Program-made: the position numbers and the translations under genes | NCBI GenBank assembly: GCA_021817755.1 | Contig: JAKAGC010000268.1 | Span: 1-6,084, forward strand | Direction of reading: 5' to 3' | DNA length: 6,084 nucleotides | Origin: Acidobacteriota bacterium | Lineage (GTDB): Bacteria > Acidobacteriota > Aminicenantia > UBA2199 | Part shown: one piece after another, positions 5,973-6,084 of the stretch | Position numbering within the stretch: the first letter of the stretch is position 1 | Layout of the letters: every line of letters starts with the position of its first letter | The notes under the pieces: generated by a model | The model's database searches: none | Seen by the model: the letters and a program-made list of their open reading frames with translations, nothing else | Told to the model about the DNA's origin: nothing

Positions 5973-6021
5973 AATCCAAAATTAAATAAATCAAAATAAA
6001 GAACTTCATTCGGTATGGCGC
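5944..6021 (-). terminator. Minus-strand intrinsic terminator-like inverted repeat with large loop
   Basis: GCGCCATACC at 5954-5963 is perfectly complementary to GGTATGGCGC at 6012-6021. On the minus strand the stem is followed at once by ten T residues (complement of A 5944-5953), the layout of an intrinsic terminator for a transcript entering from the right. On the plus strand no T-tract follows. The loop of 48 nt is AT-rich and much larger than usual. The arm at 5954-5963 and the T-tract lie inside the 3' end of the methyltransferase gene. The remaining 6022-6084 shows no definable gene. A short minus-strand frame, open from the edge to TAA at 6043-6045, could be the end of an off-window gene. 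Confidence 0.55.
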
Positions 6022-6084
6022 CGTGTGAATTTTAATTAGTAATTAAATTACCATTACCTTAAGGCTGAATACAAAAAATGTCAC

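Noticed and set aside
6043..6084. 3' end of a minus-strand protein gene at the right edge
   Set aside because: Only 13 codons are visible and another frame also ends nearby at 6059, so it is not listed as a gene. It is discussed with the opposing terminator.
6078..6084. Possible start codon of a new plus-strand gene (ATG at 6078)
   Set aside because: Only two codons are visible, there is no clear ribosome binding site, and it lies in an AT-rich stretch.

Overview
The window is bacterial chromosome from a lineage I cannot name. It opens on the promoter-distal end of a classical ribosomal alpha operon. All of its genes lie on the + strand, in the order rpsM (3' end only), rpsK, rpsD, rpoA, rplQ. 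Gaps are 8 to 26 nt, and each complete gene has a strong Shine-Dalgarno (SD) site. S4 is the zinc-finger (four-cysteine) type. RpoA has both of its domains plus an aspartate-rich tail. The base composition is AT-leaning, and the part after rplQ is visibly more AT-rich than the ribosomal genes. No mobile element, CRISPR array or phage gene is visible.

Region by region: 2-175 is the end of S13; 202-2740 holds S11, S4, RNA polymerase alpha and L17. Positions 2741-2841 are a 101-nt gene-free gap that can fold into one long imperfect hairpin. A tRNA-Gly with anticodon CCC follows at 2842-2913. Only 16 nt later a bactofilin gene begins (2930-3358). Then come three genes in a tight, overlapping run: a lipoate/octanoate transferase of the LipM type (3406-4197), a membrane-anchored or secreted glycosidase-like protein related to the C-terminal domain of PgaB (4115-5284), and an integral-membrane methyltransferase of the ICMT/phospholipid methyltransferase family (5265-5972). 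The window ends in an AT-rich stretch with a 10-bp inverted repeat. Read on the minus strand, this repeat runs into ten T residues, so it looks like the terminator of a gene that lies off the right edge and converges on this cluster.

How the genes fit together: the first block is the core translation and transcription machinery and is ordinary apart from details of RpoA. The second block mixes a cytoskeletal scaffold, a cofactor-attachment enzyme, an envelope polysaccharide enzyme and a membrane methyltransferase. The overlaps between the last three genes suggest cotranscription and translational coupling. No single pathway obviously unites them. The least explained items are the pairing of a stand-alone PgaB-C-like protein with an ICMT-like methyltransferase, the RpoA C-terminal domain substitution, and the two inverted-repeat structures. 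I do not see convincing evidence of a wholly new defence or mobile system here.
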